From positions 1 through 34,579 of the forward strand of contig DATLZA010000148.1 in assembly GCA_035574235.1 (NCBI GenBank): 34,579 nucleotides of DNA, written 5' to 3'. The notes under the pieces are model-generated. The model was not told the DNA's origin and did no database searches. It worked only from the letters and a program-made list of their open reading frames with translations. The stretch comes from Planctomycetota bacterium (GTDB lineage Bacteria > Planctomycetota > MHYJ01 > JACPRB01). Below are positions 27,875-34,579 of this stretch, piece by piece (within the stretch, counting starts at the first letter, position 1; each line of letters starts with the position of its first letter). The translations under genes and the position numbers were made by a program.

Positions 27875-28528
27875 CTACGCCGGGCCGGACCGGCGGCGCA
27901 GGACCGCGTAGTGATGGCCGGAGAAGAGCCTCGAAAGCGGAATCGAGGCGACCACGTCCCATCCCGCGCGTCCGGCCACGTCGCGCAGTTCACCCGTTGT
28001 CATGGTGACCTTGGGGCGCTTGCGGTTGAACGGCCGCCGGAGGCGCCGGAGGATGTTCTTGAGGGACCAGGTATGGAAATAGGTCATCACCACCCACCGG
28101 CGGCTCACCCGGCAAAGCTCCCGGATGTACCGGTGGCGCTCCTCCCGGTCGGGAACGTGATGGAAGAGGCGCGCCGAAAAAACGCAATCGAACGCGCCGT
28201 CCCGGTACGGGATATGGAACGCCGACGCCTGCACGAGATGAGGCCGCCACGCCGCCAGGTTCCGCCGCGCCAGCCGAAGCATTTCGAAGGAGACGTCCGT
28301 CTCCACATGCCGGCGCGCATAGCCCTGAATCGTCGGGAAGAGCCGTCCCGTGCCCGAAGGCAGATCGAGCAACCACTCGATGGGCCCTTCCACATACGAA
28401 AAGGCCTTGCGGATCACGCGCACTTCCGTGCGATGGGAGAGCCGCTTGTGCCACCGGCGGACGTAGAGCTCGTTGTAACTCTCCGCCCCCTCCCGGCTCT
28501 GGTATTTGGCGATGACGCGCGGGTCCAT
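27875..28528 (-). CDS. Class I SAM-dependent methyltransferase
   Basis: A 217-residue Rossmann-fold methyltransferase. Motif I LLDLPSGTGRL is at 53-63, the acidic residue that binds the ribose is Asp78 in HVETDVSFEML, and post-motif stretches ASAFHIPYRDGAFDCVFSAR and LFHHVPD (about 101-126) are typical of the UbiE/Methyltransf_11 type. The small-molecule or glycan substrate is unknown. Two ATGs are possible (28543, 28528); TATGAT at 28539-28544 overlaps the first, so the second (MDPRVIAKYQ) is chosen. It is the first gene of a minus-strand series with the SGNH hydrolase 19 bases downstream. Confidence 0.85.
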   Translation of the reverse strand: MDPRVIAKYQSREGAESYNELYVRRWHKRLSHRTEVRVIRKAFSYVEGPIEWLLDLPSGTGRLFPTIQGYARRHVETDVSFEMLRLARRNLAAWRPHLVQASAFHIPYRDGAFDCVFSARLFHHVPDREERHRYIRELCRVSRRWVVMTYFHTWSLKNILRRLRRPFNRKRPKVTMTTGELRDVAGRAGWDVVASIPLSRLFSGHHYAVLRRRSGPA

Positions 28529-28538
28529 CGGAGGCCCG

Positions 28539-28567
28539 ATCATACCGCGCCGCGCCGGCCGCGCCAA
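28539..28567 (-). promoter_or_regulatory. Promoter of the methyltransferase gene, near leaderless
   Basis: On the minus strand TTGGCG (28567-28562), a 17-base spacer and TATGAT (28544-28539), followed by 10 bases and the ATG at 28528. No Shine-Dalgarno site fits that ATG. Confidence 0.55.
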
Positions 28568-28629
28568 CTCAAAACATCCCCGGCCCCGCAACGCCCGGGC
28601 CCTCCCGGACGTCTTTAAGGGAGGAACCG

Positions 28630-28938
28630 ATGCACCTCCTTCCGGCGACGTCCTGCTTGGCGGCCGCCCTCCTCCTGGGTCCTCAGGAAACCGGGCGCGC
28701 CCCGGATCCGGACCGATGGCTCAATCGCCTGATCCGTCGCACCCTGGAAGAGAGATTCCACCCTTGGGAACGCGTGCCTCACGAGGAACGCGACCTTCAC
28801 GCTTCCGGAAGCGATCTCAAGGGAGACGAAACGGCGGCCAACGACCTGGCGGGCTCCGGTTTCCTCCGGGCGATCGCGGAGATCGTGAAGGACCCCTCCT
28901 CGCTCCTCGAGTTCGAGCCGAGCGCCCGTCCCGAGTAG
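28630..28938 (+). CDS. Small exported protein of unknown function
   Basis: A 102-residue protein with a signal peptide-like start (MHLLPATSCLAAALLLGPQ) and a short, charged mature part (DPDRWLNRLIRRTLEERFHP, then a Gly/Ser/Asp-rich stretch). The ATG at 28630 has GGGAGG at 28619-28624 with 5-base spacing, which supports a real gene. No family is recognised and no cysteine pair or catalytic motif is seen in the mature part. It is divergent from the methyltransferase gene and converges on the Cys-rich protein gene. Confidence 0.6.
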   Translation: MHLLPATSCLAAALLLGPQETGRAPDPDRWLNRLIRRTLEERFHPWERVPHEERDLHASGSDLKGDETAANDLAGSGFLRAIAEIVKDPSSLLEFEPSARPE

Positions 28939-28963
28939 ATCCTGCCCGCTCGAATCGCGATTC

Positions 28964-29605
28964 CTACGGCACTTCTTCCCAGCGGCCGTTCCCGTACCGC
29001 CACTTCATGATCACCTTTCCGTCCGCACAAATCCGATAGGTTCTCCCCGGCGCCGCCGGAAGCCGGACCGTGCACGTCCCGTCCTGCGGAACCGAGGCCG
29101 GCCCCGGGACCGACTCCCCCTCGCCGTCCAGCCTCCAATGGACCGGCGTGGTCGCCTTCACCTGGACCTTCTTGTCCGCCGCCGGGGGATCCAGCGGATG
29201 CGCCTCCCGAACGATCCACGTGTCGGAATCCTTGGGCCACACCCACAGAAGCACCCGTCCCTGACGGGGAATGCGCCCGTGCGGGCTGTAAATCCCTTGT
29301 CGGCGACCGTTCTCCAAGACGAGGACATGATACGTCAGGTCGGTTCGCGGCTGCTTGTCCACGAGAGAAAGCTCCCCCACGAGAACGATCAGGGTGGGCA
29401 GCGGTTTGCCGCAGTGGACGCATGCCCTGCCGGCTTCCCCACAAGAACGGCACAGCTGATCCGTCCGGGAAGGAATCTCACCACCGCACGACCGGCAGGT
29501 CCCGAGAGCCGTGAGGTGGCCCCCCGCACATCCCCCGCATCCGCAGGTATCCTGGGCGACGCCGGGCCAGCACCCCAATGCCAGGAGCAGGCAGAACGTT
29601 TTCAT
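28964..29605 (-). CDS. Exported cysteine-rich protein with zinc-ribbon-like knuckles
   Basis: A 213-residue protein beginning with a signal peptide (MKTFCLLLALGCWPGVAQ). The mature N-terminus is packed with cysteines: CGCGGC (21-26), then CxxC pairs at 37/40, 52/55 and 62/65, the last three like rubredoxin or zinc-ribbon knuckles (CRSCGGE, CRSCGEA, CVHCGKPL). The remaining 145 residues look beta-rich (LTYHVLVLENGRRQGIYSPH, GRVLLWVWPKDSDTWIVREA) and end at KWRYGNGRWEEVP. Metal-knuckle motifs of this kind are usual in cytoplasmic proteins, so their presence behind a signal peptide is odd. The ATG at 29605 is preceded by AAGGGG, very close. A longer upstream frame overlaps the metH leader and is not used. 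Confidence 0.65.
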   Translation of the reverse strand: MKTFCLLLALGCWPGVAQDTCGCGGCAGGHLTALGTCRSCGGEIPSRTDQLCRSCGEAGRACVHCGKPLPTLIVLVGELSLVDKQPRTDLTYHVLVLENGRRQGIYSPHGRIPRQGRVLLWVWPKDSDTWIVREAHPLDPPAADKKVQVKATTPVHWRLDGEGESVPGPASVPQDGTCTVRLPAAPGRTYRICADGKVIMKWRYGNGRWEEVP

Positions 29606-29669
29606 GCCCCTTGGACGCAACCCGGCAGGAAACGGTTCCCGACTTTCCGCGCTCCCGTTGCGGAGGCGC

Positions 29670-29698
29670 TTGAAAAACCGCCCTCCGGCGGATACATT
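29670..29698 (+). promoter_or_regulatory. Candidate metH promoter
   Basis: TTGAAA (29670-29675), a 17-base spacer and TACATT (29693-29698). Transcription would begin near 29705, leaving a leader of about 94 bases before the TTG at 29799. The -10 is weak (4 of 6 matches), the -35 good (5 of 6). Confidence 0.4.
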
Positions 29699-29705
29699 TC
29701 CGCGT

Positions 29706-29760
29706 GTCGCGCCTCCCCGCTCCGGGGGAGGCCGGGCGGGGCGACCTTCCATTCGCCCGG
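29706..29760 (+). promoter_or_regulatory. Structured leader of metH
   Basis: GTCGC plus GCCTCCCC (29706-29718) pair with GGGGAGGC (29725-29732) and GCGAC (29741-29745), giving a 13-bp stem with an 8-base bulge (29733-29740). CCGGGCG (29732-29738), mostly in that bulge, is perfectly complementary to CGCCCGG (29754-29760), so a pseudoknot or an alternative fold is possible. I cannot match it to a known riboswitch class. Confidence 0.4.
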
Positions 29761-29798
29761 GGAGTAGGACACCGCTGCCCTTCAACCGGTCACTGCCG

Positions 29799-32700
29799 TT
29801 GCGGGAATCTTCACGGGAGCTGGAAGCGCTCCTGGCGGAGAGGATCCTCGTCCTCGACGGCGCGATGGGGACCATGATCCAGTCGCGCCACCTCTCGGCC
29901 CAGGATTTCGGCGGCGCCGACTACGAGGGCTGCAACGAACTTCTCGTCCTGACCCGGCCCGACGTCATCCGCGACATTCACGCCGCCTACTTCGAGGCCG
30001 GCGCGGACATCGTGGAAACCAACTCCTTCGGCGGCACGCCGATCGTCCTGGGGGAGTACGGGCTGGCCGATCGGACGGAAGAGATCAACGAGGCCGCCGC
30101 GCGGGTGGCCCGGGAGGCCGCGGCGCGGTTCCCGGGTCCCCGGTTCGTGGCCGGCTCGATGGGGCCGACCACGAAGACCATCACCGTGACCGGCGGGGTC
30201 ACGTTTTCCGAACTCGTTGAGGCCTACCGCCGCCAGGCCGTGGGGCTTCTGCGCGGCGGGGTCGATGCGCTCCTCGTGGAAACCGCGCAGGACACGCGCA
30301 ACGTCAAGGCCGCGATCCTCGGGATTTCGCGCGCGTTCGACGAGACGGGTTTCCGCGTGGCGCTCATGCTTTCGGCCACGATCGAGCCCATGGGGACCAT
30401 GCTGGCCGGCCAGGGCGTGGAGGCCTTTTACGCCTCGATCGAGCACGCGGCCCCGCTCTCGGTGGGCCTCAACTGCGGCACGGGCCCCGAGTTCATGACC
30501 GATCACCTCCGCACGCTGGCCCGTCTGGCGCGATGCTTCGTCACCTGCTATCCCAACGCGGGCCTCCCGGACGCCGAAGGCCGCTACAACGAGACTCCGG
30601 CCATGGTCGCCGGGACGCTGGCCCGGTTCGTGGAAGAGGGGTGGGTGAACCTCATCGGGGGCTGCTGCGGAACCACGCCCGAGTACGTGCGCGAGATCGC
30701 CCGGGTGGCCCGCTCGGGGCGCCCGCGCGTCCCGGCGCGGACGCGGCTCACCCACGTCAGCGGCATCGACTACGTGCCCTGCGAGGAATCGAACCGCCCG
30801 CTCCTCATCGGCGAGCGGACCAACGTCACGGGTTCCCGGAAGTTCCGGGAGCTCATCATGGCCGGCGAGTACGAGAAGGCCGCCGAAATCGGACGCCGGC
30901 AGGTGAAATCCGGCGCCCACATTCTGGACGTCAACCTCCAGCACACGGAAATCGACGAGCTGGCGGCCACGGCGGCGTTCCTGGACAGGCTCATCCGCAT
31001 GGTCAAGGCCCCGCTCGTCATCGACACGACCAACCCGCGGGCCATCGAACTCGCCCTCACCTACTGCCAGGGCAAGTCCATCATCAACTCGATCAACCTC
31101 GAGGACGGCGAGGACCGCTTCGCGAAGATCTGCCCGCTGGCCCGCGCCTACGGCGCCGCCCTCGTCGTGGGCCTGATCGACGAGGAAGGACAGGCCGTCA
31201 CCCTCGAGCGCAAGCTCCAGGTGGCCGAGCGGAGCTTCGGACTGCTGACCGGCGCGTACGGGATCGCGCCCGAGGACATCCTGTGGGACCCGCTCGTGTT
31301 CCCCTGCGCCTCCGGCGACCGCGCCTACCAGGGCTCCGCCCGCCACACGATCGAGGCGGTCCGGGCGCTCAAGGAGCGCTTCCCGGGAACCCGGACCGTC
31401 CTCGGGATCTCCAACGTCTCGTTCGGGGTTCCGCCGGCGGGCCGGGAGGTCCTCAACGCCGTTTTCCTCTACCACGCCACGAAGGCCGGGCTCGATTTCG
31501 CCATCGTCTCGACCGAGAAGCTCGTCCGGTACGCCTCGATCCCGGAGGAGGAACGGGTCCTGGCCGATAATCTCCTTTTCGATCGGGGTCCGGATCCCCT
31601 GGGGGCCTTCGCGGCCCGATTCCGCGGCCGGACGGCGCGGGCGGCGACCGCGGAAAAGCTCTCCCTCGACGAGCGCCTGGCGCGCTACATCATCGAGGGC
31701 ACGAAAGAAGGCCTCCTCGAGGATCTCGACGAGAAGCTCAAGACGACGCGGCCGCTGGACATCATCAACGGGCCGCTCATGAAGGGAATGGACGAGGTGG
31801 GCCGGCTCTTCAACAACAACGAGCTCATCGTCGCGGAAGTGCTGCAGTCCGCCGAGGCGATGAAGGCCGCGGTGGCGCACCTCGAGAAATTCATGGAGAA
31901 GTCGGACGCTCAGAACCGGGGCCGGATGATCCTGGCGACGGTCAAGGGGGACGTCCACGACATCGGGAAGAATCTGGTCGAGATCATCCTTTCGAACAAC
32001 GGCTACTCGGTGGTGAACCTGGGAATCAAGGTGCCCCCGGAGGAGCTCATCCGGGCGGCCCAGGAGCACAAGCCCGACATGATCGGGCTGTCGGGGCTTC
32101 TCGTGAAGTCGGCGCAGCAGATGGTGCTGACGGCGCAGGATCTTCGCGCTGCGGGAATCGCGCTGCCGCTGCTCGTGGGCGGGGCGGCCCTGACGAAGAA
32201 GTTCGCCTACACGCGGATCCGTCCCGCCTACGGGGCGCTCGTGGCCTACGCGCGCGACGCCATGCAGGGCCTGGAGCTGGCCAACCAGATCATGAGCCCC
32301 GAGGGGCGGGCGGCGCTGGAGCGGCGGCTCGAGGAGGAAGCGCGTCGGCTGGACGAGGGCGTCGCCGCCGCCGAAACCCCCGCCGCGGCGGCCCCCGCGG
32401 TGCGTTCCGCCCTCGTGCGGGCCGACGAACCCGTGCGGGTCCCGCCGGACCTCGAGCGCCACGTGGTCGAGGTCCCGGATCTCCGGGCGATCTGGCCTTA
32501 TCTCAACCGCCAGTTCCTGTACTCGAAGCATCTGGGCCTCAAAGGCGCCGTGGCGCGCCTGGAGGCGGAGCGCGATCCGAAGTTCCTCGAGATCGAGGAG
32601 GTCGTCCGCGAGGTGATGCGGCGGTGTGAAGCCGGGTGGATGCGCGCCCGCGGGGTCTACCGGTTCTTCAAGGCCGACTCGGAAGGAAACACCCTCTCCG

Positions 32701-33227
32701 TCTACGATCCCGCGGGAAGGCTTCTGGAACGGTTCGACTTCCCCCGCCAGCCGCGGCGGGACGGCCTGTGCCTGGCGGACTACGTGCGCCCCGCGGGGAG
32801 CGGGCCGGACTACGTGTGCTTCTTCGTCACGACGACCGGCGGGGGAATCCGCGAACGGGCGGAGGAGCTCAAAGGGCGGGGCGAGTATCTCCTGTCTCAC
32901 ACGCTCCAGGCGCTGGCGATCGAGGCGGCGGAGGCTTTCGCGGAAAAGCTCCACCGGGATCTCCGGACGCTGTGGGGATTCCCCGATCCGCCGGGGCTCA
33001 CGATGATCGACCGCTTCCAGGCGAAATACCAGGGGATCCGGGTGAGCTTCGGCTACCCGGCGTGCCCGAATCTCGCCGACCAGGAGAAGCTCTTCCGGCT
33101 GCTCCGGCCCGAGGACGTGGGCGTGCGTCTGACGGAGGGGCACATGATGGACCCCGAGGCCTCGGTGTCGGCGCTCGTCTTCCACCACTCTCAGGCGGAA
33201 TACTTCAACGCGTCGGCCGCCTCGTGA
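29799..33227 (+). CDS. metH: Cobalamin-dependent methionine synthase
   Basis: A full four-module MetH of 1142 residues; it transfers a methyl group from methyltetrahydrofolate to homocysteine through methylcobalamin. Homocysteine module 10-310: DGAMGTMIQ (20-28) and zinc cysteines 226 (GLNCGTGPE), 289 and 290 (GGCCGTTPE). Pterin module about 330-610: IGERTNVTGSRKF (337-349), HILDVNLQ and NSINLEDGEDRF. Cobalamin module about 620-850: cap helices (LDIINGPLMKGMDEVGRLFN) and DVHDIGKN (718-725) with the cobalt-ligating His720. Activation module about 880-1140, with RARGVYRFFKADSEG and VSFGYPACPNLADQ for reactivation with SAM. No in-frame ATG lies close before the first motif, so TTG 29799 is the best guess. 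Upstream ATGs in frame overlap the divergent exported-protein gene. Confidence 0.95.
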   Translation: MRESSRELEALLAERILVLDGAMGTMIQSRHLSAQDFGGADYEGCNELLVLTRPDVIRDIHAAYFEAGADIVETNSFGGTPIVLGEYGLADRTEEINEAAARVAREAAARFPGPRFVAGSMGPTTKTITVTGGVTFSELVEAYRRQAVGLLRGGVDALLVETAQDTRNVKAAILGISRAFDETGFRVALMLSATIEPMGTMLAGQGVEAFYASIEHAAPLSVGLNCGTGPEFMTDHLRTLARLARCFVTCYPNAGLPDAEGRYNETPAMVAGTLARFVEEGWVNLIGGCCGTTPEYVREIARVARSGRPRVPARTRLTHVSGIDYVPCEESNRPLLIGERTNVTGSRKFRELIMAGEYEKAAEIGRRQVKSGAHILDVNLQHTEIDELAATAAFLDRLIRMVKAPLVIDTTNPRAIELALTYCQGKSIINSINLEDGEDRFAKICPLARAYGAALVVGLIDEEGQAVTLERKLQVAERSFGLLTGAYGIAPEDILWDPLVFPCASGDRAYQGSARHTIEAVRALKERFPGTRTVLGISNVSFGVPPAGREVLNAVFLYHATKAGLDFAIVSTEKLVRYASIPEEERVLADNLLFDRGPDPLGAFAARFRGRTARAATAEKLSLDERLARYIIEGTKEGLLEDLDEKLKTTRPLDIINGPLMKGMDEVGRLFNNNELIVAEVLQSAEAMKAAVAHLEKFMEKSDAQNRGRMILATVKGDVHDIGKNLVEIILSNNGYSVVNLGIKVPPEELIRAAQEHKPDMIGLSGLLVKSAQQMVLTAQDLRAAGIALPLLVGGAALTKKFAYTRIRPAYGALVAYARDAMQGLELANQIMSPEGRAALERRLEEEARRLDEGVAAAETPAAAAPAVRSALVRADEPVRVPPDLERHVVEVPDLRAIWPYLNRQFLYSKHLGLKGAVARLEAERDPKFLEIEEVVREVMRRCEAGWMRARGVYRFFKADSEGNTLSVYDPAGRLLERFDFPRQPRRDGLCLADYVRPAGSGPDYVCFFVTTTGGGIRERAEELKGRGEYLLSHTLQALAIEAAEAFAEKLHRDLRTLWGFPDPPGLTMIDRFQAKYQGIRVSFGYPACPNLADQEKLFRLLRPEDVGVRLTEGHMMDPEASVSALVFHHSQAEYFNASAAS

Positions 33228-33237
33228 CCGGAGGGGA

Positions 33238-34579
33238 TCAGCGCCCGCGCGTCCAGCGGCTCAGCAGCGGCGTGATTTTCGGCGCCAGGGCGGGGGCGTG
33301 CCGCGTGGCGTGCTGGAGGTCGGCCACGGCCTGGGGGTGGGAGAGCTCCTGAAGGATGTGCGCCCGGAGGAGATAGACGAGGGCGGCGATCGCGGAATCC
33401 TTCGGGGCGGCCTCGACGGCGCGGTGGGCGTCCTCGAGCGCCCCGGCCAGATCCTCGGTCCGGAACCGCGCGGCCGCCCGGAGGAAGAGCGCCTCCAGGG
33501 AGGCCGGCCGCAGGTCCAGGGCGAGCGTCAGCTCCTGGTGCGCCGCCCGCCATTCGCCCCGCTCCATCCGGATGCACCCCATCAGGAAGTGCCAGAAGTA
33601 GCTCGATCGCCCTTCGCGTTCCACCGTCCTCAGCGTCTCTTCCGCCTTGAGATACTGGGCCTGGTGAAGCTCGATGAGCGCCTTGGCGCACCACCGCTGG
33701 AATTCGTTGCGGTTGTCGGCGGAGGAGGCCTGACGCGCCCACGCCAGCATCCGCCCCAGGGCGGCGTCGCGCGCGGCCGGATCGAGCGTCTGGAGCCTTC
33801 CCTCCGGGGCGTAGGGAACGTGCGCCTGGAGCATGTAGAGCGCGAGCTGCGAAACCGCCGCCCCGAACGCCGCGGGGCCCGAGTCCGAGCTGTGTTTGAG
33901 CGCTTCTATGAAATCGCGCTCCGCCAGATCGTACTCCCCCATGCGGTGCTTGACCTGGCCCCGGTAGTGGTAGGCCTCCGCGTACGTGGGATCTTTCTCG
34001 AGGGCCCGCCCCAGGGCCTCCCGGGCCTCCCGGAGCCGGGCCAGGACGTCGGCGATCGTCAGGCCGTCGGCCGCCAGCCGCATGCTGGCGGCCGCCTCGA
34101 CCGCCTCGCGGGCCTTCTCGTAATCGCCGAAGGCGGCGATCCGCGCCAGGCGCTGACGTTTCTGAGCCTCCTCCTGCTCCTGGCGGGCCCGCAGGACCTG
34201 ATCGAAGTCCTCCCGCAGGGCCTCCTGGCGGGCCCGTTCCTTCTCGAGCTCCGCCTCGCACAGGCGCCGGCGGCGCTGCGCGTCGGCGTCGTTCGGGTCG
34301 AACGCCAGGATCTGGAAGGTCAGGTTGAGGGCCTCCTGGTATTTGCCCGCCCGGAGGAGGATCTCCGCTTCCCGGTGATTCTTCTGGATGAGCTGTTCCT
34401 GGAGCCTCCGCTCCCGCTCGCGCTCCTGCCGCTCCGAGCGGCCGCGGTCGGCCGCCTCCTCCCACCCGCGCAGGGCGTCCGGATCCTCGGGATCCAGGGC
34501 GAGCGCCTTGTCCCAGAGCGTCATCGCCTCGTCGTACCGGCCCGCGCGGAACGCCTCCTGGGCCTGGCGGGCGAACTCC
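33238..34579 (-). CDS. TPR protein with coiled-coil segment (5' end beyond window)
   Basis: The frame continues open to the right edge of the window (18 more codons beyond the first ATG at 34524, encoding FARQAQEAFRAGRYDEAMTL), so the ATG is internal to a longer protein. Visible repeats include AGRYDEAMTLWDKALALDPE, AGKYQEALNLTFQILAFDPN, PTYAEAYHYRGQVKHRMGEY, GEWRAAHQELTLALDLRPAS and AGALEDAHRAVEAAPKD-like units. A highly charged helical stretch of about 70 residues (RQERERERRLQEQLIQKNHR and ERARQEALREDF onward) is a likely coiled coil. In planctomycetes such TPR tails often sit behind a Ser/Thr kinase domain; this would be encoded upstream of the window and cannot be checked here. It converges on metH with a 10-base gap. 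Confidence 0.85.
   Translation of the reverse strand, partial: EFARQAQEAFRAGRYDEAMTLWDKALALDPEDPDALRGWEEAADRGRSERQERERERRLQEQLIQKNHREAEILLRAGKYQEALNLTFQILAFDPNDADAQRRRRLCEAELEKERARQEALREDFDQVLRARQEQEEAQKRQRLARIAAFGDYEKAREAVEAAASMRLAADGLTIADVLARLREAREALGRALEKDPTYAEAYHYRGQVKHRMGEYDLAERDFIEALKHSSDSGPAAFGAAVSQLALYMLQAHVPYAPEGRLQTLDPAARDAALGRMLAWARQASSADNRNEFQRWCAKALIELHQAQYLKAEETLRTVEREGRSSYFWHFLMGCIRMERGEWRAAHQELTLALDLRPASLEALFLRAAARFRTEDLAGALEDAHRAVEAAPKDSAIAALVYLLRAHILQELSHPQAVADLQHATRHAPALAPKITPLLSRWTRGR

Noticed and set aside
28506-29039. Open frame overlapping the small exported protein gene
   Set aside because: Arg/Gly/Pro-rich, no ribosome site, overlaps better-supported genes.
29511-29798. 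N-terminal extension of MetH
   Set aside because: Codons here overlap the start of the divergent Cys-rich gene and give a basic Pro-rich sequence unrelated to MetH.
29760-29830. Cobalamin riboswitch
   Set aside because: CCCGCAACGGCAGTGA on the minus strand recalls the B12 box, but the other conserved elements are absent and the strand is wrong for metH.
29811-33188. Long open frame (1125 codons) antisense to metH
   Set aside because: Shadow of metH; no recognisable domain.

Overview
This 34.6 kb window is a GC-rich bacterial chromosome segment (GC-ending codons throughout) with very tightly packed genes. I see no rRNA, CRISPR array, insertion sequence, integrase or phage gene. The gene style suggests Planctomycetota or a similar environmental phylum: Hanks-type Ser/Thr kinases, TPR proteins, an FHA regulator, a stand-alone MshEN-like repeat protein with a zinc ribbon, and many exported proteins of unknown function. 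This is an inference from gene style. Myxococcota or Acidobacteriota remain possible, and no phylogenetic marker here settles it.

Layout. 1-887 (+): 3' part of an unknown Pro/Ala-rich protein. 897-2864 (-): exported transglutaminase-like protein. 2955-4876 (-): gamma-glutamyltransferase, then a hotdog thioesterase overlapping it by 4 bases. A palindromic divergent promoter region (4877-5067) separates these from a HEAT-like protein (5068-6345, +). Next comes a translationally coupled run: active M16 metallopeptidase, inactive M16 partner, glycogen phosphorylase (6382-11893, +). An unknown TPR-like protein (11931-13382, +) converges on a membrane Ser/Thr kinase (13393-15213, -). That kinase is divergent from a soluble kinase coupled to an FHA-GAF-Fis HTH regulator (15278-17127, +). 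A TPR protein (17268-18140, -) has a clear intrinsic terminator. An M61 peptidase with a PDZ domain (18292-20040, +) converges on the MshEN-like protein (20072-20590, -). A CAU-anticodon tRNA follows (20686-20758, +). On the minus strand then lie treZ and treY (20801-25575), a TIM-barrel isomerase-like gene, an SGNH hydrolase and a SAM methyltransferase (to 28528). The right end holds two small exported proteins, a full-length cobalamin-dependent metH (about 29799-33227, +) and a TPR protein cut by the window edge (-).

How the genes work together. Glycogen phosphorylase releases glucose-1-phosphate from alpha-glucans, while TreY and TreZ turn the same polymers into trehalose, so the window holds two fates of storage glucan. 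No debranching enzyme or glycogen synthase is present. The kinase and FHA genes look like one phospho-signalling unit. MetH, GGT and the methyltransferase touch one-carbon, glutathione and SAM metabolism but are not linked in one operon.

The most striking window-wide signal is that most transcription units start with a TATAAT-like box only 6-11 bases before the start codon and have no Shine-Dalgarno sequence. This implies widespread leaderless mRNAs. Other genes have canonical GGAGG-type sites, so both modes coexist.
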